DNA of 64,000 nucleotides, taken from positions 25,783-89,782 of the forward strand of contig JAFWOP010000048.1 in assembly GCA_017545365.1 (NCBI GenBank), in the 5' to 3' direction. This stretch comes from Bacteroidales bacterium (GTDB lineage Bacteria > Bacteroidota > Bacteroidia > Bacteroidales > P3). Both the position numbers and the translations under genes were made by a program. The stretch's first letter is position 1. Every line of letters begins with the position of its first letter. The notes under the pieces are model-generated. The model searched no databases, was not told where the DNA came from, and saw nothing but the letters and a program-made list of their open reading frames with translations. Shown here one piece after another: positions 27,367 to 34,705 of the stretch.

Positions 27367-28926
27367 ATGAAGATCATAAAAATCTCGTTACTAATGATTG
27401 CTTCCGCCCTGCTGCTGGCAGCATGCGGTAGCAAGGAGCAGTCCGCTGTCACAGGTTGGAATCTGAACGATACAGAGTGGGGCGGTTTTGACCGTTCTGA
27501 ATACTCTGAGCAGATTACCGGACCCGGCTTGGTGTTTATCGAAGGTGGTTCGTTCCAGATGGGACGCGTCGCCGACGAGTCTCGCTTTTCGTGGAACAAC
27601 CTGGTCCACACCGTCAGCGTTTCTTCTTTCTATATGGATGAAACGGAAGTGTCCAATTTCTCCTACAGAGAGTTTGTCTATTGGATGAACCGCGCCTATG
27701 GTGAGGAATATCCCGAATTGGTCAAACAGATTTATCCTGATACCACCGTGTGGCGTTCCCGCCTCTCCTGGGTGGAGAACTTCGTGGAGAACTATTTCCA
27801 GTGCGCCATGTTCAACGACTATCCCGTCGTGGGCGTGACCTGGGAGCAGGCTCAGCAGTTCTGCAAATGGCGTACCGACCGTGTCAACGAGAAAATCCTT
27901 GTTGATGCAGGCATCATCGAGCTCGCACAGTCCGAGCTTACCGGCTCCGAAGCTTTCCAGACCGATGTTTATCTGGCCGGCCTCTACAAGGGCGAAGGAC
28001 AGGGCGTGCCCAATCTCGACCCCGCTGCCGGTGGTGAGAACCGTAACGTCCGCCGTTCCGACGGTATCCTCCTGCCCAACTACCGCCTCCCGACCGAGGC
28101 CGAGTGGGAGTTCGCTGCCCTCGGTATGATTGGCAACACCTACGACGAGCGTGTCGTCGAGCATAAGACCTACCCCTGGGCCGGTCAGAGCCTCCGTTCC
28201 GCCAATAAGAAATACTACGGCCAGTTCCTTGCCAACTTCAAACGCAGCCGTGGCGACGCCATGGGTGTGGCTGGCAACCTCAACGACGGTTGGGAGTATA
28301 CCGCCCCCGTCATGTGGTACTTCCCCAACGACTACGGTCTCTATCACATGGCCGGCAACGTAGCCGAATGGTGTGGTGACGTCTATCGTAAAGACGCCAA
28401 CCCCGTCGGTGCCGACGACCAGAACCCCTTCCGTGGTAACGTCTATCAGTATGTGGCAATGAGCGAGGACGGCGAAGAAGCAGCCATCGACGAGGCTACT
28501 GGCAACCTCATCTATCAGAATGTCCCCGATGACATGAACCGCCGCAACTACCGTCAGGCCGACAACATCAACTATCTTGATGGTGACTGGAATTCCAGCA
28601 TCTATGACTTTGAGAGCAAAGAGGCTACCTCTGCCTCTGGCTGGCTGAGAGAGACCGACGAAGACGAGGATTACGCCGAAGAGGGTGGTGTGGTTCGTTC
28701 TCATGACGAGCAGACCAACCAGATGTACCACCGCTCCGACAGCACCGACAAGGCCAACATCACTTCGATGATCAACAACCGCGTCCGTGTCGTCAAGGGC
28801 GGCTCCTGGAGAGACCGCGCCTACTGGATGCAGTGCGGCACCCGCCGTTACTACGACCAAGACCGCAGCACCTCCTGGATTGGCTTCCGCTGCGCTATGG
28901 ACCGCATGGGTTCCCGTACCATGTAA
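27367..28926 (+). CDS. gldJ: GldJ-like lipoprotein (T9SS/gliding), FGE-sulfatase fold
   Basis: 519 residues. Lipobox LLAAC, Cys about residue 20. An FGE-sulfatase/SUMF1 fold covers the rest: GPGLVFIEGGSFQMG, YMDETEVSNFSYREF, DYPVVGVTWEQAQQFC, LLPNYRLPTEAEWEFAA, NDYGLYHMAGNVAEW, and a C-terminal VVKGGSW...IGFRCAM. The features G-W-N-x-N-D, ILLPNYRLPTEAEWE and RRNYRQADNIN point to GldJ more than GldK. Either way it is an outer-membrane-associated lipoprotein of the T9SS motor or ring. It pairs with porP/sprF and is closed by a strong terminator; gldL, gldM and gldN are not here. Confidence 0.8.
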   Translation: MKIIKISLLMIASALLLAACGSKEQSAVTGWNLNDTEWGGFDRSEYSEQITGPGLVFIEGGSFQMGRVADESRFSWNNLVHTVSVSSFYMDETEVSNFSYREFVYWMNRAYGEEYPELVKQIYPDTTVWRSRLSWVENFVENYFQCAMFNDYPVVGVTWEQAQQFCKWRTDRVNEKILVDAGIIELAQSELTGSEAFQTDVYLAGLYKGEGQGVPNLDPAAGGENRNVRRSDGILLPNYRLPTEAEWEFAALGMIGNTYDERVVEHKTYPWAGQSLRSANKKYYGQFLANFKRSRGDAMGVAGNLNDGWEYTAPVMWYFPNDYGLYHMAGNVAEWCGDVYRKDANPVGADDQNPFRGNVYQYVAMSEDGEEAAIDEATGNLIYQNVPDDMNRRNYRQADNINYLDGDWNSSIYDFESKEATSASGWLRETDEDEDYAEEGGVVRSHDEQTNQMYHRSDSTDKANITSMINNRVRVVKGGSWRDRAYWMQCGTRRYYDQDRSTSWIGFRCAMDRMGSRTM

Positions 28927-28945
28927 GCAAACAAATAAACTCATA

Positions 28946-28984
28946 AAAGGGATGTGGTCTGGAATAGGCCACATCCCTTTTTTA
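28946..28984 (+). terminator. Strong rho-independent terminator after gldJ
   Basis: Perfect 12-bp arms AAAGGGATGTGG (28946-28957)/CCACATCCCTTT (28969-28980), 11-nt loop, followed by TTTT. Confidence 0.85.
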
Positions 28985-29157
28985 TCTCTGACCAATACCG
29001 CTCATGCAATCAACGCCTTGACTCTTTCTTCCCCCACTATTTCCCACATCCCCAACCTCTAATTAGTCGACTATCAAAAAAAGTAAAATAGGTTATCATC
29101 ATGTATTTCTCACGATAGTGTTGTCTCAATAAACTCATCTCCTATAAGAATAGCCAT

Positions 29158-29330
29158 ACCCTCAGATGAGAAGTGGCAACAGGAAAACTCGACCATTGGA
29201 GGCTGTGAACGGCTCGTTTAAAAAGATTGTCATAGTCAAGGATGTCGTCCTCCTTCGCCGCACCGACCGTGGCATCAACACCCTCGGCCTCCGCCAGTTT
29301 CTCCTTGACGAGAGCAGCCTTAACCTTTAG
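29158..29330 (+). pseudogene. Remnant of the C-terminus of a DUF4143-type AAA ATPase
   Basis: From 29190 the plus strand reads RPLEAVNGSFKKIVIVKD, continues to GINTLGLRQFLLDESSL and stops at 29330. This matches the last 45 or so residues of ATP-binding proteins of the AAA/DUF4143 family (R-P-L ... pK-hvls.D ... Gi....l.dFLL). Just upstream, in another frame, SDEKWQQE (about 29158-29184) fits the preceding helix, implying a frameshift near 29185. No start codon or N-terminal part remains. Confidence 0.6.
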
Positions 29331-29353
29331 TCCCTATGGATTATCCATAAATA

Positions 29354-29388
29354 AAAGGACGCTGCAAGCAACCCTCGCAGCGTCCTTT
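29354..29388 (-). terminator. Terminator of the DUF285 repeat lipoprotein gene
   Basis: Perfect 12-bp arms AAAGGACGCTGC/GCAGCGTCCTTT with an 11-nt loop. The minus strand runs into TTTTATTT. It lies 21 bp after the stop at 29409. Confidence 0.85.
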
Positions 29389-29408
29389 CCTTTAAGACAA
29401 CAATGTGT

Positions 29409-31601
29409 CTATTTCGACGAAGTGGGTCTCACCCAAGTAAATGTCACCCCACTAGTGGGCAGGCCTGTAATATAATAATAAAAATGCTCATGCACATTTG
29501 ATGGGTCATATTCGGGATCCACTTCTTTGATGGCTGTTTCTACAGACGACGGGCATGTAATAGTACAGTATCCTGAATAAACAGAAATGTCTGCACACAT
29601 GTGCTCTTTGGATGATATATCGCTCATATCGAAGTTCGACAAGTCAAGGTTTGTCAAGTTGTAGCACCCCTCAAACACGCCCGCCATATTCGTCACATTC
29701 GAGGTGTTGAAATTGGTAAGGTTTAGGGTATGCAATCCGCTACATCCAAGAAACATACTCCCCATATTCATCACATTCGAGGTGTTAAAGTTGGTAACAT
29801 CAAGGGCTTGCAATCCACTACACCAAGCAAACATACCATTCATCACTATTACACTATCGGTATTAAAATGAGTGACATCAAGGCTTGTCAAGCCACTACA
29901 CGAACTAAATAAATGATCCATATTTTTTACCCTCGCAGTGTTGAAGTTAGAGATGTTAAGACTTGTCAATCCGCTACAATCTCCAAACATAGTTTCCATT
30001 GTCGTCACATTCTCCGTATTAAAATGAGAGACATCAAGGCTTGTCAGGCCACTACACCTATAAAACATCCATCGCATACATGTAACATTTTCCGTATTGA
30101 AATTGGAGACATCAAGACACGTCAACTCTCCGCAATCAAAAAACATTTCTCCCATATCCGTCACACTAGAGGTATTAAAGTAGGAGACATCTAGATTTTT
30201 CAATCCTCTGCATGCCGCAAACATGCTGTTCATATTTGTTACATTCGAGGTGTTGAAATGTGATACATCAAGACTTGCCAACTCGCTGCATTCCCAAAAC
30301 ATCCTATACATATTTGTCACACTTGATGTGTTAAAATTGGATACATCAAGGCTTCTCAAACTGCAGCATCCTGCAAACATTTCACACATATTTGTCACAT
30401 TCGAAGTGACGAAATGGGATACATCAAGGCTTGTCAAATAGTGGCGATCTCGAAACATATAAGACATATCCGTCGCATTTGAAGTATTGAAACCCTCACC
30501 AAAATCTATTGTCTCTAGACGAGGAAGATTACCATCGTTCCAATGCGGGGAAAACATCCAACCGCAATATGGATTCGCATTCATCATCCTTGCAGCGGTG
30601 GAAATACGCCACGTTGTGCCGTCCGAATCCAAATTGCCATAGATGGGTACGGGAGAATTCGTGGTGGAAAGCAGTGTGCCAGAAGTGACAGACGGGTTGT
30701 TGTACTCAAACACTATCGCCGTGGCGTTGTTGGGAATAGCATCCCTAAAGTTGAGTCCGCTCACCAACTCGGCGGCGGTGATTTGGGTCAGTTGGTTGAC
30801 GTTCAGCGTGACGGTGGTGATGCAGTTGCGCCAGAGGGAGACGTTATGCTTGGTCGTCTCGAAATAATGGTCGTCCGTCGTGTAGACGGTGAAGGTCACA
30901 TTGTCACGCGCGAAGGCAGGCACCACGATGTCGAACGTCTTCGAGCCGCGTGCCGGCACCGTCACGGGGCAGTCGGTCGTGAAGCCCAGGCAGGCGGCAT
31001 GGCGCGCCGTGCCTGACATGGTGATGTGGTTGGTCGAGTCGCCGCTGACCGTGGCGGTGCCCTCGCCGCTGAGCCGGGCGTTTTCAGCCTCCAGCACAAG
31101 GTGCCTTAGCGGCAGTGGCTGGTTCAGCGCGTTGCTCACCGTCACGCGCACGATGGAGCAGAGGTTGTAGAACCTCAGCGTGCTGCCATTGGTGAGGTAG
31201 GCCCCCATCGGCACGTCCACCTGCTGGTGGTTGCCCACCAACTCGTAACGCTGCACCGACGGCAGGGTGATAGGAAAGCTGCTGTTGTTGCTGATGTCGG
31301 TGTTCGGCGTCACAATGCTGGCTGGGAATATGGCGCGGTAGTTGCTGCTTGTCGTCACGCCCTCGATACGCGCAGAGGAACCCGAAGCCGCCACGATGGG
31401 ATAGGCCGCATCGTTGATATAGACCATGTCGCCGTTGTGCCAACAGGGAGTGTAGCCGTCGATGTAGGCCTTCGCGCCACCGATAGCCTCTTCAATCTGC
31501 GCACCCAGCGTAACCGTCGCCGGCTCTTCTTTCTGGCAGCCGACCGCCAGCATGGCCATTGCCGCCATGACAAAGGATAGGATAAAATGTTGTTTCTTCA
31601 T
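29409..31601 (-). CDS. BspA-like / DUF285 leucine-rich-repeat lipoprotein
   Basis: 730 residues. Lipobox LAVGC, Cys about residue 22. The first 280 residues resemble the fimbrillin-like N-terminal region of Bacteroidales surface lipoproteins (GDMVYINDAAYPI, W-R-N-C-I-T-T-V-T-L-N-V). Then come about 11 tandem 24-residue DUF285 repeats, consensus F-N-T-S-N-V-T-N-M-x-x-M-F-x-x-C-x-x-L-x-S-L-D-V, at about residues 370-650. The C-terminal tail is unique. No T9SS sorting domain. Likely a surface adhesin or interaction protein. A small peptide gene lies 46 bp upstream and a strong terminator follows. Confidence 0.88.
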   Translation of the reverse strand: MKKQHFILSFVMAAMAMLAVGCQKEEPATVTLGAQIEEAIGGAKAYIDGYTPCWHNGDMVYINDAAYPIVAASGSSARIEGVTTSSNYRAIFPASIVTPNTDISNNSSFPITLPSVQRYELVGNHQQVDVPMGAYLTNGSTLRFYNLCSIVRVTVSNALNQPLPLRHLVLEAENARLSGEGTATVSGDSTNHITMSGTARHAACLGFTTDCPVTVPARGSKTFDIVVPAFARDNVTFTVYTTDDHYFETTKHNVSLWRNCITTVTLNVNQLTQITAAELVSGLNFRDAIPNNATAIVFEYNNPSVTSGTLLSTTNSPVPIYGNLDSDGTTWRISTAARMMNANPYCGWMFSPHWNDGNLPRLETIDFGEGFNTSNATDMSYMFRDRHYLTSLDVSHFVTSNVTNMCEMFAGCCSLRSLDVSNFNTSSVTNMYRMFWECSELASLDVSHFNTSNVTNMNSMFAACRGLKNLDVSYFNTSSVTDMGEMFFDCGELTCLDVSNFNTENVTCMRWMFYRCSGLTSLDVSHFNTENVTTMETMFGDCSGLTSLNISNFNTARVKNMDHLFSSCSGLTSLDVTHFNTDSVIVMNGMFAWCSGLQALDVTNFNTSNVMNMGSMFLGCSGLHTLNLTNFNTSNVTNMAGVFEGCYNLTNLDLSNFDMSDISSKEHMCADISVYSGYCTITCPSSVETAIKEVDPEYDPSNVHEHFYYYITGLPTSGVTFTWVRPTSSK
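29640..30500. repeat. 72-bp tandem repeats encoding DUF285 units
   Basis: About 11 imperfect 72-bp units within the lipoprotein gene. Minus-strand units contain TTCAACACCTCGAATGTGAC-like cores. Unit-to-unit divergence is visible, so this is an old array rather than a fresh expansion. Confidence 0.75.
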
Positions 31602-31647
31602 AATTGTGTAATTTTCACTGTGTAGTTCTTAATTCTAACCTCTTATT

Positions 31648-31890
31648 TCAATCGTCCCAACTGCGGGAGCCGAAAGTAGAATTGGACGAGGACGAGGAGC
31701 CGTCCGACCAGTCCCGACTGCCGAAAACATTGGTGGAAGAGGACGACGAGGGGTCGTCCCAAGAGCCGCTGCCAAAGGTGCTGAGCGGTGGCACGGCAAG
31801 CGTTTGCGACGCGGCCTGCCCCACCTCTACCTTGAAGGTGACAGCCACCACCTTGGGCGGCTCATAACTGAGTTTGTTTTTTTTGTCCAT
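31648..31890 (-). CDS. Small peptide with conserved N-terminus and FGS-x-x-W-x-D repeats
   Basis: 80 residues, start ATG at 31890 (MDKKNKLSYEPPK). A longer open frame from 31956 adds an unlikely N-terminus. No signal peptide. The N-terminal part (Y-x-x-P ... V-E-V-G-Q-A-A-S) aligns without gaps with the broken peptide gene at 57563. The C-terminal 45 residues carry three FGS[G/R][S/D]W[D/S]D motifs separated by Ser-rich linkers. Function unknown; the leader-plus-repetitive-core layout resembles peptide precursors, but no modification enzyme is adjacent. It lies 46 bp upstream of the DUF285 lipoprotein gene, probably one transcript. Confidence 0.7.
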   Translation of the reverse strand: MDKKNKLSYEPPKVVAVTFKVEVGQAASQTLAVPPLSTFGSGSWDDPSSSSSTNVFGSRDWSDGSSSSSNSTFGSRSWDD

Positions 31891-32299
31891 AGGCAATACC
31901 TGAAGTTTAAAAAACACTGCCCCAAGTCCCCAACAGGCAGCAAATAAAAAAGGCATGAGACTTATGTGCTCATGTCCGTTTTTTGCTAGGTATCGCCAAA
32001 CACCTTGAAGGAACGGTTGAAGGAACTAATCTCACGCCTGATGATATGCCTCGGCATGAAAGCCTATAGCATACACAACAAGCGAAAGCATAAATGCCTC
32101 GTCCTCCTTCTTTGTTTTTGGCGAAATTCAGCAAAAAGGACAATCTTGCCATGCTTTTCTTGCAAAGTGCTTACTTCACTCTCGTAAGCGGGTGCAAAGA
32201 TACGAATAAAATATTGATTTATACTTATTCGACCCTTAAAAAAGTGTCAATAATTTGATTGTTAATAAAATAAAGTATTCCCCGCGCACCAACCAGTAG
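31891..32299. other. Intergenic region with a leftward promoter
   Basis: 409 bp. A -7 box at 32195-32202 faces left and would give the small peptide gene a leader of about 300 nt. Short open frames occur on both strands (for example 31970-32152 minus) but show no recognisable protein. The IS5 remnant begins at the right end. Confidence 0.55.
32195..32202 (-). promoter_or_regulatory. -7 promoter box, leftward
   Basis: TATCTTTG on the minus strand followed by CA. The nearest credible gene downstream is the small peptide at 31890, implying a long untranslated leader. Confidence 0.55.
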
Positions 32300-32772
32300 A
32301 CGTTGTTTTTCGGCATTGAGCCACAGCTGAGCCCAAAGCACCAGCTATATCTACTGGCCAATAAGATAGGCTGGGATGTCTTTGAAGGAGCTTTCAAAGG
32401 CTACTGCTACGCCGATAACGGTCGTCCGAGCAAGCCTATCCGGCATATGGTGGGGTGCTGATACTGAAACATGTCCGTAATCGAAGATGCTTGCCGGAGG
32501 CAAAGGCTGTAGGGGGGGCAGAAACAGTTGGACACTACAGAGATAGCGATACCGGGCGTGCCAAAGGCGGATGTCTTCTACTACAAGAGACGGAAGAAAC
32601 ACAAGCTGTTCTGCAAACGAGCTGGAATTGAATCCGTCATTGGGCACCTCAAGGCAGGCCACCGTATCTGCCGCAAATTCTATGCCGGAGTCTTCGGCAC
32701 AACATCAACGTGTTGCTCGCAGCTGCGGGATTCAGCATCAAGAGGGCGATGAGGCTCTCTGTGCCCTCTTGA
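32300..32772 (+). pseudogene. Degenerate IS5-like transposase (frameshifted, internally deleted)
   Basis: Three frames must be joined. 32306-32455 gives FFGIEPQLSPKHQLYLLANK then GRPSKPIRHMVG. After a shift comes VLILKHVRNRRCLPEAKA. From about 32530 come DVFYYKRRKKHKLFCKRAGIE and VIGHLKAGHRI, then after another shift NVLLAAAGFSIKRAMRL with a stop at 32770. These are the N-terminal InsH-like segment (G-R-P-x-K-P-I-R-x-M-V-G-L) and the C-terminal DDE-domain end (R-x-x-I-E-x-V-I-G-H-L-K) of IS5-type transposases. About two thirds of the usual protein, including most of the catalytic core, is deleted. No terminal inverted repeats identified. Confidence 0.8.
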
Positions 32773-32775
32773 GAA

Positions 32776-33212
32776 GGCTGTCTCTCCAGCCCCCATACAG
32801 CATATATGAAGGTGACACAGTGAAGCTGACTGCCGTTGCGAACGAAGGGTATGTGTTCTACAGGTGGGACGACGCGACCCGCCAGAACCCGCGCACCTTG
32901 GTGTCCACACAGGATGAGACGTATGAGGTGTTCTTCAATCAAAGCCAGTCGATAAAAGAGTGCGACAATGCGGGAGTTGCCGTTACGATAATGCCCAATC
33001 TTGTGCGGGGGCAGGTGACTCTACAGCTGCCGGAGGGTGTGCTCGGACAAGGCGAAGTGGTGCTGTGCTGCGAGTCGGGCAAGGACTTGAGCCGTCTGCA
33101 GACAGAGGCAGGCTCGTTGACACTCTCCATTCGAGACCTTGCTGCCGGAGCGTATTTTGTGACTTTCGTGACAGTCCAAGGCTCCTCCACACGGAAGCTT
33201 TTGGTGGAGTGA
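32776..33212 (+). pseudogene. 5'-truncated T9SS cargo gene: InlB-type repeat and sorting domain
   Basis: Directly after the transposase remnant, the frame encodes an InlB B-repeat-like module (EGDTVKLTAVANEGYVFYRW ... FFNQ) and a type A sorting domain (LQLPEGVLGQGEVVL ... AAGAYFVTFVT ... RKLLVE). It is nearly identical to the last 135 residues of the 34706-36148 protein, at both DNA and protein level. There is no start codon or signal peptide of its own, so the 5' part of the gene was lost, probably with the IS insertion or later deletion. Confidence 0.78.
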
Positions 33213-33307
33213 GGAAAAGTGCCAGGTGCGGCTGAAGTCTGACATCGTTTTTGTGCAGGAAATCGCAAGACTTTTGTAAAAATATTTGTTGTTTTTAAAA
33301 AAAAATG

Positions 33308-33315
33308 TATATTTG
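33308..33315 (+). promoter_or_regulatory. Promoter of the 33332 gene with -33 and -7 elements
   Basis: TATATTTG at 33308-33315 lies 19 bp after TTTG at 33285-33288, a full match to the Bacteroidetes promoter layout. It overlaps an upstream ATG at 33305, so translation must begin at 33332. Confidence 0.75.
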
Positions 33316-33331
33316 CAAAAAAATACGAGCC

Positions 33332-34645
33332 ATGAAACCAGTGTTTAGTAATCTAGTTAGAGTGTGTAGTCCAGAGAGATACGATGTTTTTAAAAGGCTT
33401 CTTCCCTTGTGGGCGAGTGTCCTGTTTCTGATGTCGTCCCTATCGGCGCAGTCCTCATGGGAAAGCCAGGTGGAGCGTTACGGTGGCAGCCACACCGGCA
33501 GGGGTCTGATAGTGCGCACGGTATCGAACAATTCTGTCCTCATGTGCAGCAGGACTCTGCAATGGACGGGAACACACTCCTTTATGTGCAGGAGTCTGAC
33601 AGGAGGTACAAACGGCTTCACATGCAATCTATCCTCCCTTCTTACCGACAGTACCAGTACCTTCGTTGTCAAGGATATGTATATCTTTAAGGATACGTGC
33701 TATTTCTGTGGGTACATTTCGGTCAAAGAATGTGAGCCATTTTATGATAACGAAGGGAATGTTGTTTATACGGGTTGGTATTCCCAAGGGGTGGTGGGTT
33801 TATTTGATCTCAGGGATTTGAATATGTCCACAGTAGCACTACAGCTGCTGCGGGTAGGGGAGGTGGACAGCCTGACGCATCTGGTGGTTCATCGGGACGA
33901 CCCGACGAGTGGGCCGTTGATTATGGCGGTAGGGAGGAGTTCGATGTATTCTCCCACGTCGTGCGTGGTGGAGTTGCAGCCTTATTCAGGAATTGCAGCC
34001 GGCCCAAATATATGGACGAAACGTATAGTTCAGCCGACATGTGCTGATGAGGAGTACTTTACAGACATTATTCTGACGGACAGCTATGTGGAGGTGGTGT
34101 CCAAGCTGCCGTATTATGGAGGTGTAGAGGACCCCAACCACTATATTTTTCGTCTGCACGAGACCAAGCGTGACGGCTTTTATACAATGTCAGCCAGTCC
34201 GGGCATTCCGGCCAGCGTGGCCCAATATTCGGTACATGGGCCAGGAGGATTTATCGGGATGCATCAGGCGGACGAGCCAATAAGCCTATGCACGATGTAT
34301 GATGACAGGTTCTGTGTAACGTATGGGTCAGAGGTATATAACGGTATGGGAGGGCCGATAGTCCTACGGATGAACAGTTCTCTTACGATGGAGAAGGCTC
34401 TTTGGATGGAATACCATAGGCACTGCCATGTGAGGGATGTGGCCTATCTGAAAGACTTATTGTGTGTCGACACTTACGCTGATTTTTTTGAACTGTTTTC
34501 GGTAAGTCAACCCACTATTATGGATTGTGGATGGGTAAAATTGAAAGATGGCACTGTCAATGGCCAGATATTTAATATACCAGTACAGGTCTATAACTCA
34601 TATTCGGATTGCTTGGTGGATGAAAAACAATGGCAGGGAAGATGA
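33332..34645 (+). CDS. Secreted protein of unknown function
   Basis: 437 residues from the ATG at 33332; the in-frame ATG at 33305 lies inside the promoter. A hydrophobic signal segment (LLPLWASVLFLMSSLSAQSS, about residues 22-42) has a longer than usual basic N-region. The mature protein is rich in Tyr, Ser and Cys with a repeating beta-strand look (ITLTD, VVSKLPYYG), but no family is recognised and no T9SS sorting domain is present. Codon use is more AT-rich than in the housekeeping genes. It precedes a T9SS-sorted protein gene by 60 bp on the same strand. Confidence 0.65.
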   Translation: MKPVFSNLVRVCSPERYDVFKRLLPLWASVLFLMSSLSAQSSWESQVERYGGSHTGRGLIVRTVSNNSVLMCSRTLQWTGTHSFMCRSLTGGTNGFTCNLSSLLTDSTSTFVVKDMYIFKDTCYFCGYISVKECEPFYDNEGNVVYTGWYSQGVVGLFDLRDLNMSTVALQLLRVGEVDSLTHLVVHRDDPTSGPLIMAVGRSSMYSPTSCVVELQPYSGIAAGPNIWTKRIVQPTCADEEYFTDIILTDSYVEVVSKLPYYGGVEDPNHYIFRLHETKRDGFYTMSASPGIPASVAQYSVHGPGGFIGMHQADEPISLCTMYDDRFCVTYGSEVYNGMGGPIVLRMNSSLTMEKALWMEYHRHCHVRDVAYLKDLLCVDTYADFFELFSVSQPTIMDCGWVKLKDGTVNGQIFNIPVQVYNSYSDCLVDEKQWQGR

Positions 34646-34705
34646 GTTTGTTGGAAACATCTAAATTAGCCTATAGTAGCAGAAACAACCAAATTAGTTT
34701 GTATT

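Larger units (their letters stand above)
28927..29408. other. Intergenic region after gldJ
   Basis: 482 bp between convergent gldJ and the DUF285 lipoprotein gene. It contains the gldJ terminator, a decayed DUF4143-type ATPase fragment (about 29158-29330) and the leftward terminator at 29354-29388. Nothing else coding was recognised. Confidence 0.65.

Noticed and set aside
27367..28926. Calling the lipoprotein GldK/PorK
   Set aside because: The G-W-N-x-N-D start and ILLPNYRLPTEAEWE, RRNYRQADNIN blocks fit GldJ better; GldK remains possible.
27391..28995. 534-codon minus-strand open frame opposite gldJ
   Set aside because: Val/Gly/His-rich antisense shadow; the plus strand encodes a complete lipoprotein.
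29640..30500. Regular repeats as a CRISPR array
   Set aside because: 72-bp units are in-frame protein repeats (DUF285) inside a lipoprotein gene.
31970..32152. 60-codon minus-strand frame between the small peptide gene and its promoter
   Set aside because: No recognisable features, Arg/Cys-rich composition; treated as untranslated leader.
33305..33331. Upstream ATG for the 33332 gene
   Set aside because: It overlaps the -7 box of a full -33/-7 promoter.
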